From NCBI GenBank assembly GCA_033875255.1, contig JAWZSN010000008.1, positions 1 to 64,000 on the forward strand: a stretch of DNA of 64,000 nt, in the 5' to 3' direction. Positions within the stretch are counted from its first letter, which is position 1. Every line of letters starts with the position of its first letter. The notes below the pieces were generated by a model that made no database searches, had not been told where the DNA came from, and saw only the letters and a list, made by a program, of their open reading frames with translations. This stretch comes from Marinimicrococcus sp033875255 (GTDB taxonomy: Bacteria; Pseudomonadota; Alphaproteobacteria; Geminicoccales; Geminicoccaceae). Below are positions 15,664 through 25,284 of this stretch, piece after piece. The translations under genes and the position numbers were made by a program.

Positions 15664-17430
15664 CTACAGCACTGCGCTGACGAAAACTTCCCCGGTTGTG
15701 CCGTCCGTGAGGCCGAGGTCGGTAAGGTGCGGCCCGGCGTTGCAGGCGAGGCTGGCGCCGACGATGGCCTTGAAGACCCGGTAGGGTGGCTTCCAGTCGC
15801 CCACCTCGTCGGCGGCCGCCTTCAGTTCCGCGAAGGCGGCGGCGACCTTGTCAGGTGCCTCCTGCGAGAGCAGGCCCGCTACCGGCAGGCGCAGATGAGC
15901 GATCACCCGCCCGTCGCGCGCCACCGCCATGCCGCCGCCGCTCTCGACGAGCGCGTTGGCGGCCGCCGCCATGTCGGCGGGCTCGCGGCCGAAGACGGCG
16001 AGATTGTGGCTGTCGTGGCTGACGGTGGTGGCGATGGCGCCGCGCCACCGACCCCAGTCGCCCAGCGGTGCGAGCGCCGGCACGGCCGGCCGTCTGCCGT
16101 GACGGTGGACCACCGCCATCAAGGAGAGCTCCGGCGGCAGCACGGCCCGGCCGTTCTCCACCCTGGCCACGGCCTCGGCCCAGCGGGTGAACCGTGCCCC
16201 CTGGATCACGCGGAGCCGGACCCGCCCGCTGCAGCCCTCCGGCACCCGGATGGTGAAGTCCGAAGCTTCGAACCGGCTCACGCGCAAGGTCTGGGTGGGA
16301 GCGGGAACGGCATCGCCCGGCAGCTCCTCCAGCATCGCGCCATCGGCCGCCACGGGGCGGCCCGAGGCGATGGTGTGCGCGACGGCGAGGGTCGAGAGAT
16401 CGTCCAGCACCACGAGATCCGCCCGCCGACCGGCCGCCACCAGCCCGAGATCGGCGCGGCCCAGACGCATGGCGGCGTTGAGGGTGGCGCAGCGCAGCGC
16501 CTGCACCGGATCGAGCCCGTGCTCCACGAGCAGGCGCAGCAGGGCGATCATGCCGCCTTTCGCCACGAGATCGTCGGGGAACACGTCGTCGGTGCACAGG
16601 GTCAGGGTCTGCGGTACCACCGGCAGGGTTTTCAGCGCCGCCACGCACTCGGGCAGCAGGTAGGGGTGCGAGCCGCGCAGCTCGACGGTAAAGCCGGCGC
16701 GCAGCTTGGCGAGGAGGTCCTCCCCCGAGACCAGCTCGTGGTCGGAGCCGATGCCGGCGGCGGCGAAGGCCTGGAGCTCGGCACCCTTGAGGCTGCGGGC
16801 GTGGCCGCACACGAGCTTGCCGCTGGCGAGCCCCTCGCCGACGACGGCGCGCATCCGCCCGCTGCCCTCCAGAACGCCGCGCATGTCCATGACCTCGGCG
16901 ACGCCGGCGACCTCCGGCCAGCCCAGCATCTCGCGCATCTCGGTGCCGCCGATCTCGGCGCCGGCGAGCTCGAGGCCGGGTGCGGAGGGGACGCACGAGG
17001 GGGCCAGGACGAGGAACCGCAGCGGCAGGTCCCGGCTTGCCGCGATGGCCCAGCGCACGCCCTCGAGGCCCATCACGTTGGCAAGCTCGTGCGGGTCCCA
17101 CACCACCGTGGTGGTGCCCTGCGGCACGACGGTCTGCGCATAGGTGCGCGGCACCATCATCGAGCTCTCGACATGCATGTGCATGTCGATGAACCCGGGG
17201 GCGACGAACCTGCCGGTGCAGTCAAGGCGGCTCGCGGCGTCGCTGCGGGCGCCGCGCGGATGCACGCTGGCGATGAGCGCGCCCGTGATGCCCACGTCCG
17301 CCTCGCGAAGCTCGCCGGTCGCGACATCGACGACGGTCCCGCCCTCCAGCAGCAGGTCGAAGGGCGCCTGCCCCCGGGCCGCGGCGACGGCGCGGGCGCG
17401 CAGCTCGCGGTCGGCGAGATCGCTGGTCAT
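15664..17430 (-). CDS. ade: Adenine deaminase
   Basis: This 588-residue amidohydrolase converts adenine to hypoxanthine and ammonia in the cytoplasm. It has the family's N-terminal beta domain (L-L-L-E-G-G-T-V-V-D-V-A-T-G-E), the metal site P-G-F-I-D-M-H-M-H-V-E-S-S, later C-G-H-A-R (His), G-S-D-H-E and C-T-D-D-V-F-P-D-D, and the C-terminal domain with T-V-S-H-D-S-H-N typical of AdeC. The length agrees with the family (about 570-600). Its ATG overlaps the nucleoside hydrolase stop by 4 bp (ATGA). As the last gene of the operon, it would process adenine released by the hydrolase. Confidence 0.93.
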   Translation of the reverse strand: MTSDLADRELRARAVAAARGQAPFDLLLEGGTVVDVATGELREADVGITGALIASVHPRGARSDAASRLDCTGRFVAPGFIDMHMHVESSMMVPRTYAQTVVPQGTTTVVWDPHELANVMGLEGVRWAIAASRDLPLRFLVLAPSCVPSAPGLELAGAEIGGTEMREMLGWPEVAGVAEVMDMRGVLEGSGRMRAVVGEGLASGKLVCGHARSLKGAELQAFAAAGIGSDHELVSGEDLLAKLRAGFTVELRGSHPYLLPECVAALKTLPVVPQTLTLCTDDVFPDDLVAKGGMIALLRLLVEHGLDPVQALRCATLNAAMRLGRADLGLVAAGRRADLVVLDDLSTLAVAHTIASGRPVAADGAMLEELPGDAVPAPTQTLRVSRFEASDFTIRVPEGCSGRVRLRVIQGARFTRWAEAVARVENGRAVLPPELSLMAVVHRHGRRPAVPALAPLGDWGRWRGAIATTVSHDSHNLAVFGREPADMAAAANALVESGGGMAVARDGRVIAHLRLPVAGLLSQEAPDKVAAAFAELKAAADEVGDWKPPYRVFKAIVGASLACNAGPHLTDLGLTDGTTGEVFVSAVL

Positions 17431-18358
17431 CGCGACGGCTCCTCTCCGGCGAGCGCCGCCAGGACGCGGGCGCGCACACGGCCCGCGTCCGCGCGGACGG
17501 CCACCCGGGCATTGGCGCGCGCCTTGCGCGGGATCCGCCACTCGCAGACGGTCATGCCGCGCGTGTGGGTGCCGGCGCGCTCCACCGCGACATGCATCGG
17601 CTCGAAGGCCACCGCGTCCGCGTCGAGCAGGGCGGCGGCCGCGACCGGGTCGTAGAGCGCCATGGGGCGGCTCCCGTCGGGGCTGGCGATCCGCACATAG
17701 CCCTCCAGCAAGTCGGCCAGCAGCAGGGCGCGGGGCGTCGCCCGCGCGCGGAGCCGGGCGGCGTGCTCCAGATCCACCGGCACCTGCCGGCAGGCGTCGA
17801 GGCCCACCATCGAAAGAGGAACGCCCGACTCGAGCACCGCCACCACGGCCTCGGGGTCGACGAAGGCGTTGAACTCGGCGGCGGCGGTGTGGTTGCCGCG
17901 GCCCGCACTCCCGCCCATCCACATCACCTGGCCGATATGCGCCGCGAGGCCGGGGCGGGCGAGCAGCAGCGCTGCGATGTTGGTGAGCGGCCCGAGTGCC
18001 AGGATCGTCCCGCCGCAATTGCGCCCGAGCCACGCGGCCATGGCATCCAGCGCGTCCTCGGGGTCGAGCGGCGCCTGTTCCTCCGGCAGCTTGCGGTCCG
18101 CACTGGTCATGCCCTCCTCGCCCAGCACGTCCTGGGCGGTGACCAGCGGCCCCAGCAGCGGCCGGTCGCGACCCGCGTGGAGCGGCAGCTCCCAGCCGAA
18201 GAAGGCCTTCATGCGGCAGGCGTTGCGTATCACCCCCTCGAGCGGCGTGTTGCCGGCGACCAGGGAGATCCCGCCGACCGTCACGGCGGGGTCGGCAAGG
18301 ACCGTCAGGATCGCCGCCAGATCGTCGAAGCCGGCGTCGGTGTCGATCCAGACGGGCC

Positions 18359-18362
<4 letters not shown>
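17427..18362 (-). CDS. Inosine-uridine preferring type nucleoside hydrolase
   Basis: This 311-residue enzyme cleaves the N-glycosidic bond of ribonucleosides to base and ribose. The calcium site D-T-D-A-G-F-D-D at residues 7-14 (family D-T-D-x-G-x-D-D) is intact, as are G-N-T near residue 37 and the N-x-A-A-E-F-N block with D-P-E-A that contacts the ribose. It is one of the three fully coupled genes ending the operon: it overlaps the ATPase gene by 4 bp and ade by 4 bp. Together with ade it suggests a purine nucleoside substrate such as adenosine or an analogue, though the base preference of such hydrolases is not readable from sequence. Confidence 0.9.
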
Positions 18363-19376
<1,014 letters not shown>

Positions 19377-19384
<8 letters not shown>

Positions 19385-20153
19385 AGCGGGAGAGTCCGAG
19401 GAAGCGCTCGGCCAGCAGCACGATCGCCATCGACATGAGGGCGAGCAGGGCGGACAGCGCGGCGATCGAGGGATCGTAGGTGAATTCCATATACCAGAGC
19501 ATCTGGATCGGCAGGGTGCTGACCCCGGGCCCGGTGAGGAACAGCGAGACCGGCACCTGGTTGAAGGAGGTCACGAAGCCCAGGATGAAGGCTGCGAGGA
19601 TGCCGTTCCTGATGTTGGGCAGCACGGTGAGGAAGAACGCCTGGACCCGGTTGGCGCCGAGCAGCACCGCCGCCTCCTCGATATCGCTGCGGAGATTGGC
19701 GAGGCTCGCCGAGACCACCCGCACGGCATAGGGCACGAGAAGGGCCGTGTGCGCCACGAAGAGGGCCGGGACGATCCCCAGATCGAGCGGGATCACCACG
19801 TAGCGCAGCAGCGCCAGGCCGACGATGATGGCCGGCACGATCACCGGCGAGGTGAGCAGGGTGCGCATCGCCTCGCCTCCCGGGAGAGGGTAGCGGGCGA
19901 GTGCGTAGGCCACCGGCACGCCCAGCACGAGGGCCAGCAGCGTGGCGCCCACGGCGAGCACGATGCTGAGCACGAAGGAGGCCCGGAAGCTCTCCACCTC
20001 GAAGACCGCCCAGAACCAGCGCAGGGAGAGGCCCTGCGGCGGGAAGGCCAGGGTCTCGCCGGCACTCATGCCGGCGGCGATGATGATCAGGAACGGCCCG
20101 ATCAGGAACAGGAAAACCAGCGCGAGCATGAGCCCGCCCATGCGGCTCGACAT
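19377..20153 (-). CDS. ABC transporter permease, PotC-like
   Basis: This is a 258-residue inner-membrane permease with about six helices. The coupling loop is S-L-A-N-L-R-S-D-I-E-E-A-A-V-L-L-G-A-N, the EAA motif of the PotC/CysW group. It is 3 bp downstream of the first permease and overlaps the ATPase gene. Permeases of this type form the transmembrane half of polyamine, iron, thiamine and phosphonate importers, so the class alone does not fix the substrate. Confidence 0.9.
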
Positions 20154-20156
20154 GGC

Positions 20157-20981
20157 TCAGCGCCTCCGCGGGGTCGCCAGGCGGCGCAGGAGCCTGTTGG
20201 CGGCGAGGGTTGTGACCATGAGGATGGCGGCGATCACGCTGGCGCTGGCGAAGTCGTTGGCGACGCTGACCCGCTGGTAGAGCAGGGTCTCGAGCATCAG
20301 CACCTTCGAGCCGCCCAGCACGGCGGGCGTGATGTAGGCGGTGACCGAGCCGGTGAAGACCAGCGTGCCGCCGATCACCAGACCCTCGCGGGTGAGCGGC
20401 AGGATCACTTTGAAGAAGGTGGCGATCCAGCCTGCGCCCAGCGTCTGGGCGGCCGGCACCACGTCGCGCGGCAGGTTCTCGAGCGCGCTCACCAGCGAGA
20501 TGATCATGAGCGGCAGGAAGAGCTGCAGCAGGCCGATGAAGACCGCCGTCTCGGTGAAGAGGAGCCGCAGCGGTTCCTCGGAGAGCCCGAGATTGGTGAT
20601 CAGCACGTTGAGAAAGCCGGTGCGGCCGAGGATCACGAGCCAGGCATAGGTGCGCGCCACCGGCGAGATCATCAGCGGCAGGATCACCATTCCCACCAGC
20701 ACGCCGCGCCGCTCGGGCCGCGTCTCGACGATCGCCCAGGCGGCGACGTAGCCGATGACCGCGGCGGCGAGGGTGACGAGCGCGGCGAGCTTGATGGTGC
20801 GCCAGAACACCTCGCGCCCCAGCCCGTCGTTCATGAACGCCAGATAGTTGCCGATACCCCAGCCGTCCTCGAGCCGCAGGCTCTGGGCCAGAAGGATGAG
20901 GACGGGGGCGAGGAAGCCGACGGCGATGAACACCACCGCCGGCAGGACGAGCATCAGGCCGGTGGTCCGGCTCGTGAACAT
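20157..20981 (-). CDS. ABC transporter permease, PotB-like
   Basis: This is a 274-residue permease with about six membrane helices and the EAA-type loop A-L-E-N-L-P-R-D-V-V-P-A-A-Q-T-L-G-A. It resembles PotB, the first permease of polyamine-type importers. It follows the binding-protein gene by 28 bp and is 3 bp from its partner permease gene. Confidence 0.9.
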   Translation of the reverse strand: MFTSRTTGLMLVLPAVVFIAVGFLAPVLILLAQSLRLEDGWGIGNYLAFMNDGLGREVFWRTIKLAALVTLAAAVIGYVAAWAIVETRPERRGVLVGMVILPLMISPVARTYAWLVILGRTGFLNVLITNLGLSEEPLRLLFTETAVFIGLLQLFLPLMIISLVSALENLPRDVVPAAQTLGAGWIATFFKVILPLTREGLVIGGTLVFTGSVTAYITPAVLGGSKVLMLETLLYQRVSVANDFASASVIAAILMVTTLAANRLLRRLATPRRR

Positions 20982-21009
20982 GAAGGGAAGTTCCGCCGTC
21001 AGCTTGGGG

Positions 21010-22041
21010 TTACTGGGCGACCTTGGCGTTCCAGGTCTCGAGCCACGCCTCGCGGTTCTCGAGGAGCTGCTCGGGCGGCACCAGGCGCAGCGATTCCACC
21101 TGCTCGGGCCCGAAGGTCATGAGCTGCGCGACGGGCTCCGAGAGCTCGACCTCCCTGTTGACCGGGCTGTCGACCAGCGCTTCGGCAAGCGCCGTCTGGA
21201 CCTCCGTGGAGAGCCACATGTCGATGAGCTGGTGGGCCAGATCGGCCTGCTCCGTGCCCTTGACGATGCTGGCGACGTTGAGCCCGCCGGTCTGCCCCTC
21301 GGCCGGCAGCAGCCAGCCCAGCGGCATCTGCAGCTTCATGATGTTGCCCCAGGCGAAACGGCCCATGGGTGCTGCCCAGATCTCCTCCTGCTGGAAGAGC
21401 TGCACGATCTGCGAGGAGCGCTCGTAGAAGGTGACGACGTCGTCCTTGATCTCGGCGACCTTGCCGATGGCGGTCTCGAGGCCCGGCGAGGGCTGACCCT
21501 CGGTCCACGCCTGCTCGGCCATGTAGAGGGCGAGCGGCCCCTGGGTGGTGGTGATGTTGGGGAACGCCACGCGGTCCTTGAGCTCGGGACGCCACAGGTC
21601 CTTCCACGAGCTCATGTCGGTGATCTTGTCGGTGCGGTAGACGATGCTGGTGGAGTAGAGCGTGTAGCCCACTGCCATGTTGTCGCCGATGGGGTCCCGG
21701 GCGACGTCGTAGAGCTTGTCGAGGTTCGAGAGCTTCAACGGGTCGAGGGGCTGGATCAGGTCCTTGCGGGCCGCCTCGAGCGCGTTGAAGTCGGCGAACA
21801 CCACCACGTCGACATTGGGATTGTCCTTCCTGGCCTCGAGCTTGGCCAGCCGCTCGGCGCTGTTGCCGATCTCCACCACCAGCTCGCAGCCGCACGTCTC
21901 CTCGAACGGCTCGTAGAGGATCTTCTTGAAGGCGTCCTGGCTGATCCCGTAGGCCGAGAGAACGAGGGTCGGCTCGGCCGCCGCCGGTGCCGCGGCACCG
22001 AAGGCGAGGGCAAGGACGGAGGTCAGGGCGGCGCGTCTCAT
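21010..22041 (-). CDS. Periplasmic binding protein of the PotD/Fbp class
   Basis: This 343-residue protein has a short signal peptide (about residues 1-22, ending A-A-A-E-P). The body has the type II binding fold with F-E-E-T-C-G-C-E-L-V-V, L-E-A-R-K-D-N-P-N-V-D-V-V-V-F and N-x-A-V-G-Y-T-L-Y-S-T as in extracellular iron/polyamine/phosphonate-type binding proteins. ATG 22041 is preceded by AAGGAG. It overlaps the LacI stop by 4 bp (ATGA). A C-G-C pair near residue 56 could form a disulfide. The ligand is inferred to be a purine nucleoside or related compound only from the enzymes at the end of the operon. Confidence 0.85.
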   Translation of the reverse strand: MRRAALTSVLALAFGAAAPAAAEPTLVLSAYGISQDAFKKILYEPFEETCGCELVVEIGNSAERLAKLEARKDNPNVDVVVFADFNALEAARKDLIQPLDPLKLSNLDKLYDVARDPIGDNMAVGYTLYSTSIVYRTDKITDMSSWKDLWRPELKDRVAFPNITTTQGPLALYMAEQAWTEGQPSPGLETAIGKVAEIKDDVVTFYERSSQIVQLFQQEEIWAAPMGRFAWGNIMKLQMPLGWLLPAEGQTGGLNVASIVKGTEQADLAHQLIDMWLSTEVQTALAEALVDSPVNREVELSEPVAQLMTFGPEQVESLRLVPPEQLLENREAWLETWNAKVAQ

Positions 22042-23081
22042 GCTGGCTCTCCTTCGCATGGCCGGGCGGTGCCGGTTTCCGGAATGCTTGCGGGTGCGGG
22101 TGCGGGTGCGGGTGCGGGTGCGGGCCGGGCGGCGGCCGTGGAGTGGCGCACCACCAGCTCCACCGGGACGATCTCGCCCGGCTCGCGCTCGCCGAGCGCC
22201 ATGGCCACGGCGTCACGCGCGATCTGTGCCAGATCCTGCCGGACCGTCGTGAGCTCGGGTCGGACGATAGACGCCCATACGAGGTCGTCGAAGCCGGTGA
22301 CCGAGACCTCGCGCGGCACGTCCACGCCGCGGGCCAGGAGCGCGTTCACGGCCCCGATGGCGAGGGTATCGGACACCGCGGCGACGGCGGTCCAGTTGGC
22401 CTGGTCGAGATCCGCCACGGTCGCGGCGGCCTCCTCTGGACGGTACCGACAATGCCGCACGGTGAGCTGCGCGCGGCCGCAGGCTTCGAGCACCTCCCGA
22501 ACGCCAGCCAGCCGCTCCTGCGCCACGCGCGAGTTCTCGGGGCCGGCCAGCACCAGAACGCGGCGGTGGCCGAGATCGAGAAGATGGCGGGCAACCAGCC
22601 TGCCGCCGCCCCGGTGGTCGCTGCACACGCCGCGCCCGGCACTCGCCGGCGTGTCGATGATCACCAGCGGCACCGGCGCCTCGGGCAGGTCGCTGCCCCG
22701 CCGTGGCACCACGATGAGCGCATCGACCCCGCGCGCCACCATCTGCGCCACGGCGAGGTCCTGGCCGGCCTTCTCATCAAGGGAGTCGGCGAGCAGCAGC
22801 GCGTAGCCGCGACGGCGCGCCGCCCGGCCGATCTCCTGGGCCAGCGCCGGGAACAGCGGGTTGGCGATATTGGGAAGGACGAGGCCGATCATGCCCGAGC
22901 GCCCAGTGCGCAGGGCCATCGCCGCGTGCCGGGGCACGTATCCCATGGCGGCGGCCGTCTCGCGCACTTTTTCCGCCAGCGCGCGGGAGACGCGGCCGTT
23001 GCCGCTCAGCGCGTAGGAGACCGTGGCCGCCGAGATGTTCAGCTTGCTCGCCACGTCGCGAATGGTGGGGCGTCGGCTCAA
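22038..23081 (-). CDS. LacI-family transcriptional regulator of the purine-type operon
   Basis: This is a 347-residue repressor. The N-terminal LacI helix-turn-helix (T-I-R-D-V-A-S-K-L-N-I-S-A-A-T-V-S-Y-A-L and S-G) is followed by the hinge and a periplasmic-binding-like core (about 60-325). The family includes purine and nucleoside repressors (PurR, CytR), which suits the operon. The tail ends in a run of Ala-Pro pairs encoded by six TGCGGG units (22089-22124) in the complementary strand; its length could vary by slippage. The imperfect dyad at 23103-23116 is a candidate operator. The gene starts the operon and likely controls itself. Confidence 0.9.
   Translation of the reverse strand: MSRRPTIRDVASKLNISAATVSYALSGNGRVSRALAEKVRETAAAMGYVPRHAAMALRTGRSGMIGLVLPNIANPLFPALAQEIGRAARRRGYALLLADSLDEKAGQDLAVAQMVARGVDALIVVPRRGSDLPEAPVPLVIIDTPASAGRGVCSDHRGGGRLVARHLLDLGHRRVLVLAGPENSRVAQERLAGVREVLEACGRAQLTVRHCRYRPEEAAATVADLDQANWTAVAAVSDTLAIGAVNALLARGVDVPREVSVTGFDDLVWASIVRPELTTVRQDLAQIARDAVAMALGEREPGEIVPVELVVRHSTAAARPAPAPAPAPAPASIPETGTARPCEGEPA
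22089..22124. repeat. (TGCGGG)6 hexanucleotide repeat in the regulator gene
   Basis: Six perfect TGCGGG units on the plus strand encode alternating Ala-Pro in the LacI tail. Slippage changes protein length in steps of two residues and never breaks the frame. Confidence 0.95.
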
Positions 23082-23102
23082 TCCGGATCCTCGTTGAATC
23101 GG

Positions 23103-23116
23103 TTAAGCGCTCTTAA
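23103..23116. promoter_or_regulatory. Candidate LacI-family operator upstream of the transporter operon
   Basis: TTAAGCGCTCTTAA is a 12-of-14 dyad with a CG centre, the form of LacI/PurR-type operators, 22 bp upstream of the regulator start. Its single asymmetry falls one position from the centre. Confidence 0.5.
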
Positions 23117-23154
23117 TGTCGAGGACACGTTCCGGCAACGGGGAAATTTTCCGC

Positions 23155-24258
23155 TCAGCGGCTGGCGGCGGGGGGCGGCAGGCTCGCGAAATAGGCCGAG
23201 ACGGCCTCGATCTGCCGCTCGTCGAGACGCTTCGCCACGGTCTCCATGAGATGCGCGAAGGGCGTTCCACCACGCTTGCCGTCGCGGAACAGGCGGAGCT
23301 GGTTGGCGAGGTAGCGGGTGTGCTGGCCGTCGAGCAGCGGGTAGACCGGCCGCCGCCGCTCGCCGTGGCAGGACAGGCAGGCGGGCACCCCGTCCGCGGG
23401 AACCCCGTCCCGGGCGATGAGCAGCCCCTGCCGCACGAGGGCATCGTCCGGAGCCGCGTCCGTCTCCCCGGGCGGCGCCTGGCGGGCGTAGTGGGCGGCC
23501 AGCCTCGCCAGCTCGGCTTCGCCCAGGCCCGAGACGGCGGGGGTCATGATGCCGCTGTTGCGCGCCTCGCGCGCATAGGCGAGCAGCGAGGCCAGCAGAT
23601 AGTCCTCGCTCTGCCCCGAGAGCCGCGGGAAGGCGCCAGTACCCCGGCCGTTGCCGTCCCGGCCGTGGCAGCGGGCGCAGCCGGCGAGCGGCTCCGGTGC
23701 GGCGCCGCCGAGCGAGGCCAGGACCGGGCCCGCAGGCGCGCTGCCGCCGATGGTCTCGCCGTGCGCCAGCTCCCGGTAGGCCTGCGCATCCAGCTCGCCC
23801 AGCCGCAGCAGGAAGGCCACCACCGACCACACCTCGTCGTCCCGCTCACGCCCCGCCCAGGCCGGCATGCCGGTGTATTTCACGCCGTACTTGACGATCC
23901 AGAACAGCTCGCGCGGCTCGAACACCTCGATATGCGGATGGAGCACGGGCGGGTGCGGCGTCATCTCGAGCGCCACCGGCGAGCGCTCCACGCCGGGCGC
24001 GCCGTGGCAGGGCGCGCAGCCGGTGGCGTAGTGCCCCGCACCCCTCTGGATCATGGCGATGTCGTCCAGCGGCGGGGCCTCGATGCCCAAAGCGTGGGTC
24101 TCCACGGACTGGTGCATGGTGAAGTGCAGGAACCAGCTCGTGATCGCCCAGTGCCCGCTGCTGGCGGCGATGTTGAAGAGCCCCGACCAGGCGAAGAGAA
24201 AGCCGCCCACCGCCAGGGCCGCGAGAATGAGCACCAGGCGCCTAATGCCGATCCGCAT
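23155..24258 (-). CDS. Membrane-anchored triheme cytochrome c
   Basis: This is a 367-residue protein with an N-terminal membrane helix (about 7-27) and no cleavage site that I can place. Three C-x-x-C-H heme sites lie at residues 81-85, 194-198 and 294-298, so three cytochrome c domains are exposed to the periplasm. It is the last gene of the oxidase operon, overlapping the CtaG-like gene by 17 bp. It is likely to feed electrons to the terminal oxidase or a related branch. ATG 24258 precedes the membrane helix by six residues; longer upstream frames are ctaG antisense or overlap. Confidence 0.85.
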   Translation of the reverse strand: MRIGIRRLVLILAALAVGGFLFAWSGLFNIAASSGHWAITSWFLHFTMHQSVETHALGIEAPPLDDIAMIQRGAGHYATGCAPCHGAPGVERSPVALEMTPHPPVLHPHIEVFEPRELFWIVKYGVKYTGMPAWAGRERDDEVWSVVAFLLRLGELDAQAYRELAHGETIGGSAPAGPVLASLGGAAPEPLAGCARCHGRDGNGRGTGAFPRLSGQSEDYLLASLLAYAREARNSGIMTPAVSGLGEAELARLAAHYARQAPPGETDAAPDDALVRQGLLIARDGVPADGVPACLSCHGERRRPVYPLLDGQHTRYLANQLRLFRDGKRGGTPFAHLMETVAKRLDERQIEAVSAYFASLPPPAASR

Positions 24259-24901
24259 CCTGCCTCCAGTCGAGCGTGCCGCCCTCGCGCAGCAGGCGGG
24301 CGAGCAGGAAGAGGCCGCCTGCCAGATAGACGGCACCTCCCGCGGTCAGCATGAGCGTGCCGCCGAGCTGCTGGTCCTCGAGCGGCGTGAGCATGCCCGT
24401 ACTGCCTGCGTGGTCGTAGAGCGGGCGGGGCGCCAGCGCGATCAGCCCGCCCAGCAGGGTCATGTGCATCGAGGTGAGCAGCAGGCCCAGCACGCCCGCC
24501 GCGTCGGCACCCCGGTCGCGGCCATGGATCGAGGTCAGCCACAGCAGCGTGCCCACGGCGAGGAAGGAGAGCTGCTCGGCGCCGCGGGCGGCGGGCAGGC
24601 TGCGCGCCGCGTGGTGCAGGAACGGCGCATGCCAGCCCCACACCACGACGAACTCGAGCAGCGAGGCCACCACCGGTGAGGCGGCGAGAGGCCAGCGGCG
24701 CAGCGGGTCGCCGGCGGAGCCAGAGAGCGCCATGGCGAGCAGCGGTGCGGCCACCACCACCACGGTCATGTGGACCGCCATGTGGCCGGTGAAGAGATGG
24801 CCGCCGAGCTGCGGCAGCGGCCAGAGCCATGCCGCCACGAGTGCTGCCACCGCGCCGGCGAGGGCGGCCCCGCGCATCACTGGCAGCCCGTCCCTTCGCA
24901 T
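24242..24901 (-). CDS. ctaG: CtaG-like cytochrome c oxidase assembly membrane protein
   Basis: This 219-residue membrane protein has about six hydrophobic helices. It carries the H-x-F-T-G-H-M-A-V-H-M block with further His (W-H-A-P-F-L-H-H, S-M-H-M) typical of the caa3_CtaG family, which is involved in CuB or heme insertion for caa3-type oxidases. The start overlaps the stop of the preceding membrane protein gene by one base pair. Its place in an oxidase operon supports the role; the exact assembly step in this family is not settled. Confidence 0.8.
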   Translation of the reverse strand: MRRDGLPVMRGAALAGAVAALVAAWLWPLPQLGGHLFTGHMAVHMTVVVVAAPLLAMALSGSAGDPLRRWPLAASPVVASLLEFVVVWGWHAPFLHHAARSLPAARGAEQLSFLAVGTLLWLTSIHGRDRGADAAGVLGLLLTSMHMTLLGGLIALAPRPLYDHAGSTGMLTPLEDQQLGGTLMLTAGGAVYLAGGLFLLARLLREGGTLDWRQDADRH

Positions 24902-25281
24902 CACCGGCAGTCCGCGATGAAGACCACGGGAAGCGCCACGTAGATCACCGCGACGAAGCTGAGCCCGCACAGCAGCAGGGTGGCGAAGCCCAGGAAGCGG
25001 CCCCGCTCCTCGTCGGTGTCGGCGTCGTGGGGCGGGCCTTCGCCCTCAAGATAGCCCCAGTGTCGCCAGGCGGCGATGCCGAGCCAGCCGATGCCGAGAA
25101 GGGCTGCGGCGGTGAACACGAGCACCAGGAGCTGCACCGGTGCCAGCTCCGCCCCGGCACCGGCCTTCTCGCACCAGATCGCGGCCACGACGTAGCTTGC
25201 GAGGAAATGGGCGGCCCAGATGGTGGGGCCGAGGGAGAGCACGATCAGGCTGTTGCGCGGGGATCGGGATTCGAAGGCCAT
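24901..25281 (-). CDS. Small membrane protein of the oxidase operon
   Basis: This 126-residue protein has three or four hydrophobic helices (about 13-34, 48-70, 95-120) and a short acidic stretch between the second and third. I do not recognise a family; small proteins of this kind often lie between oxidase subunit and CtaG genes. It could be an oxidase subunit IV or an assembly factor. It starts 3 bp after the subunit I/III gene ends. Confidence 0.65.
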   Translation of the reverse strand: MAFESRSPRNSLIVLSLGPTIWAAHFLASYVVAAIWCEKAGAGAELAPVQLLVLVFTAAALLGIGWLGIAAWRHWGYLEGEGPPHDADTDEERGRFLGFATLLLCGLSFVAVIYVALPVVFIADCR

Positions 25282-25284
25282 GGC

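Noticed and set aside
15616..17655. Long plus-strand open frame opposite the adenine deaminase
   Set aside because: No recognisable motif; the minus strand has the complete metal-binding set of adenine deaminase.
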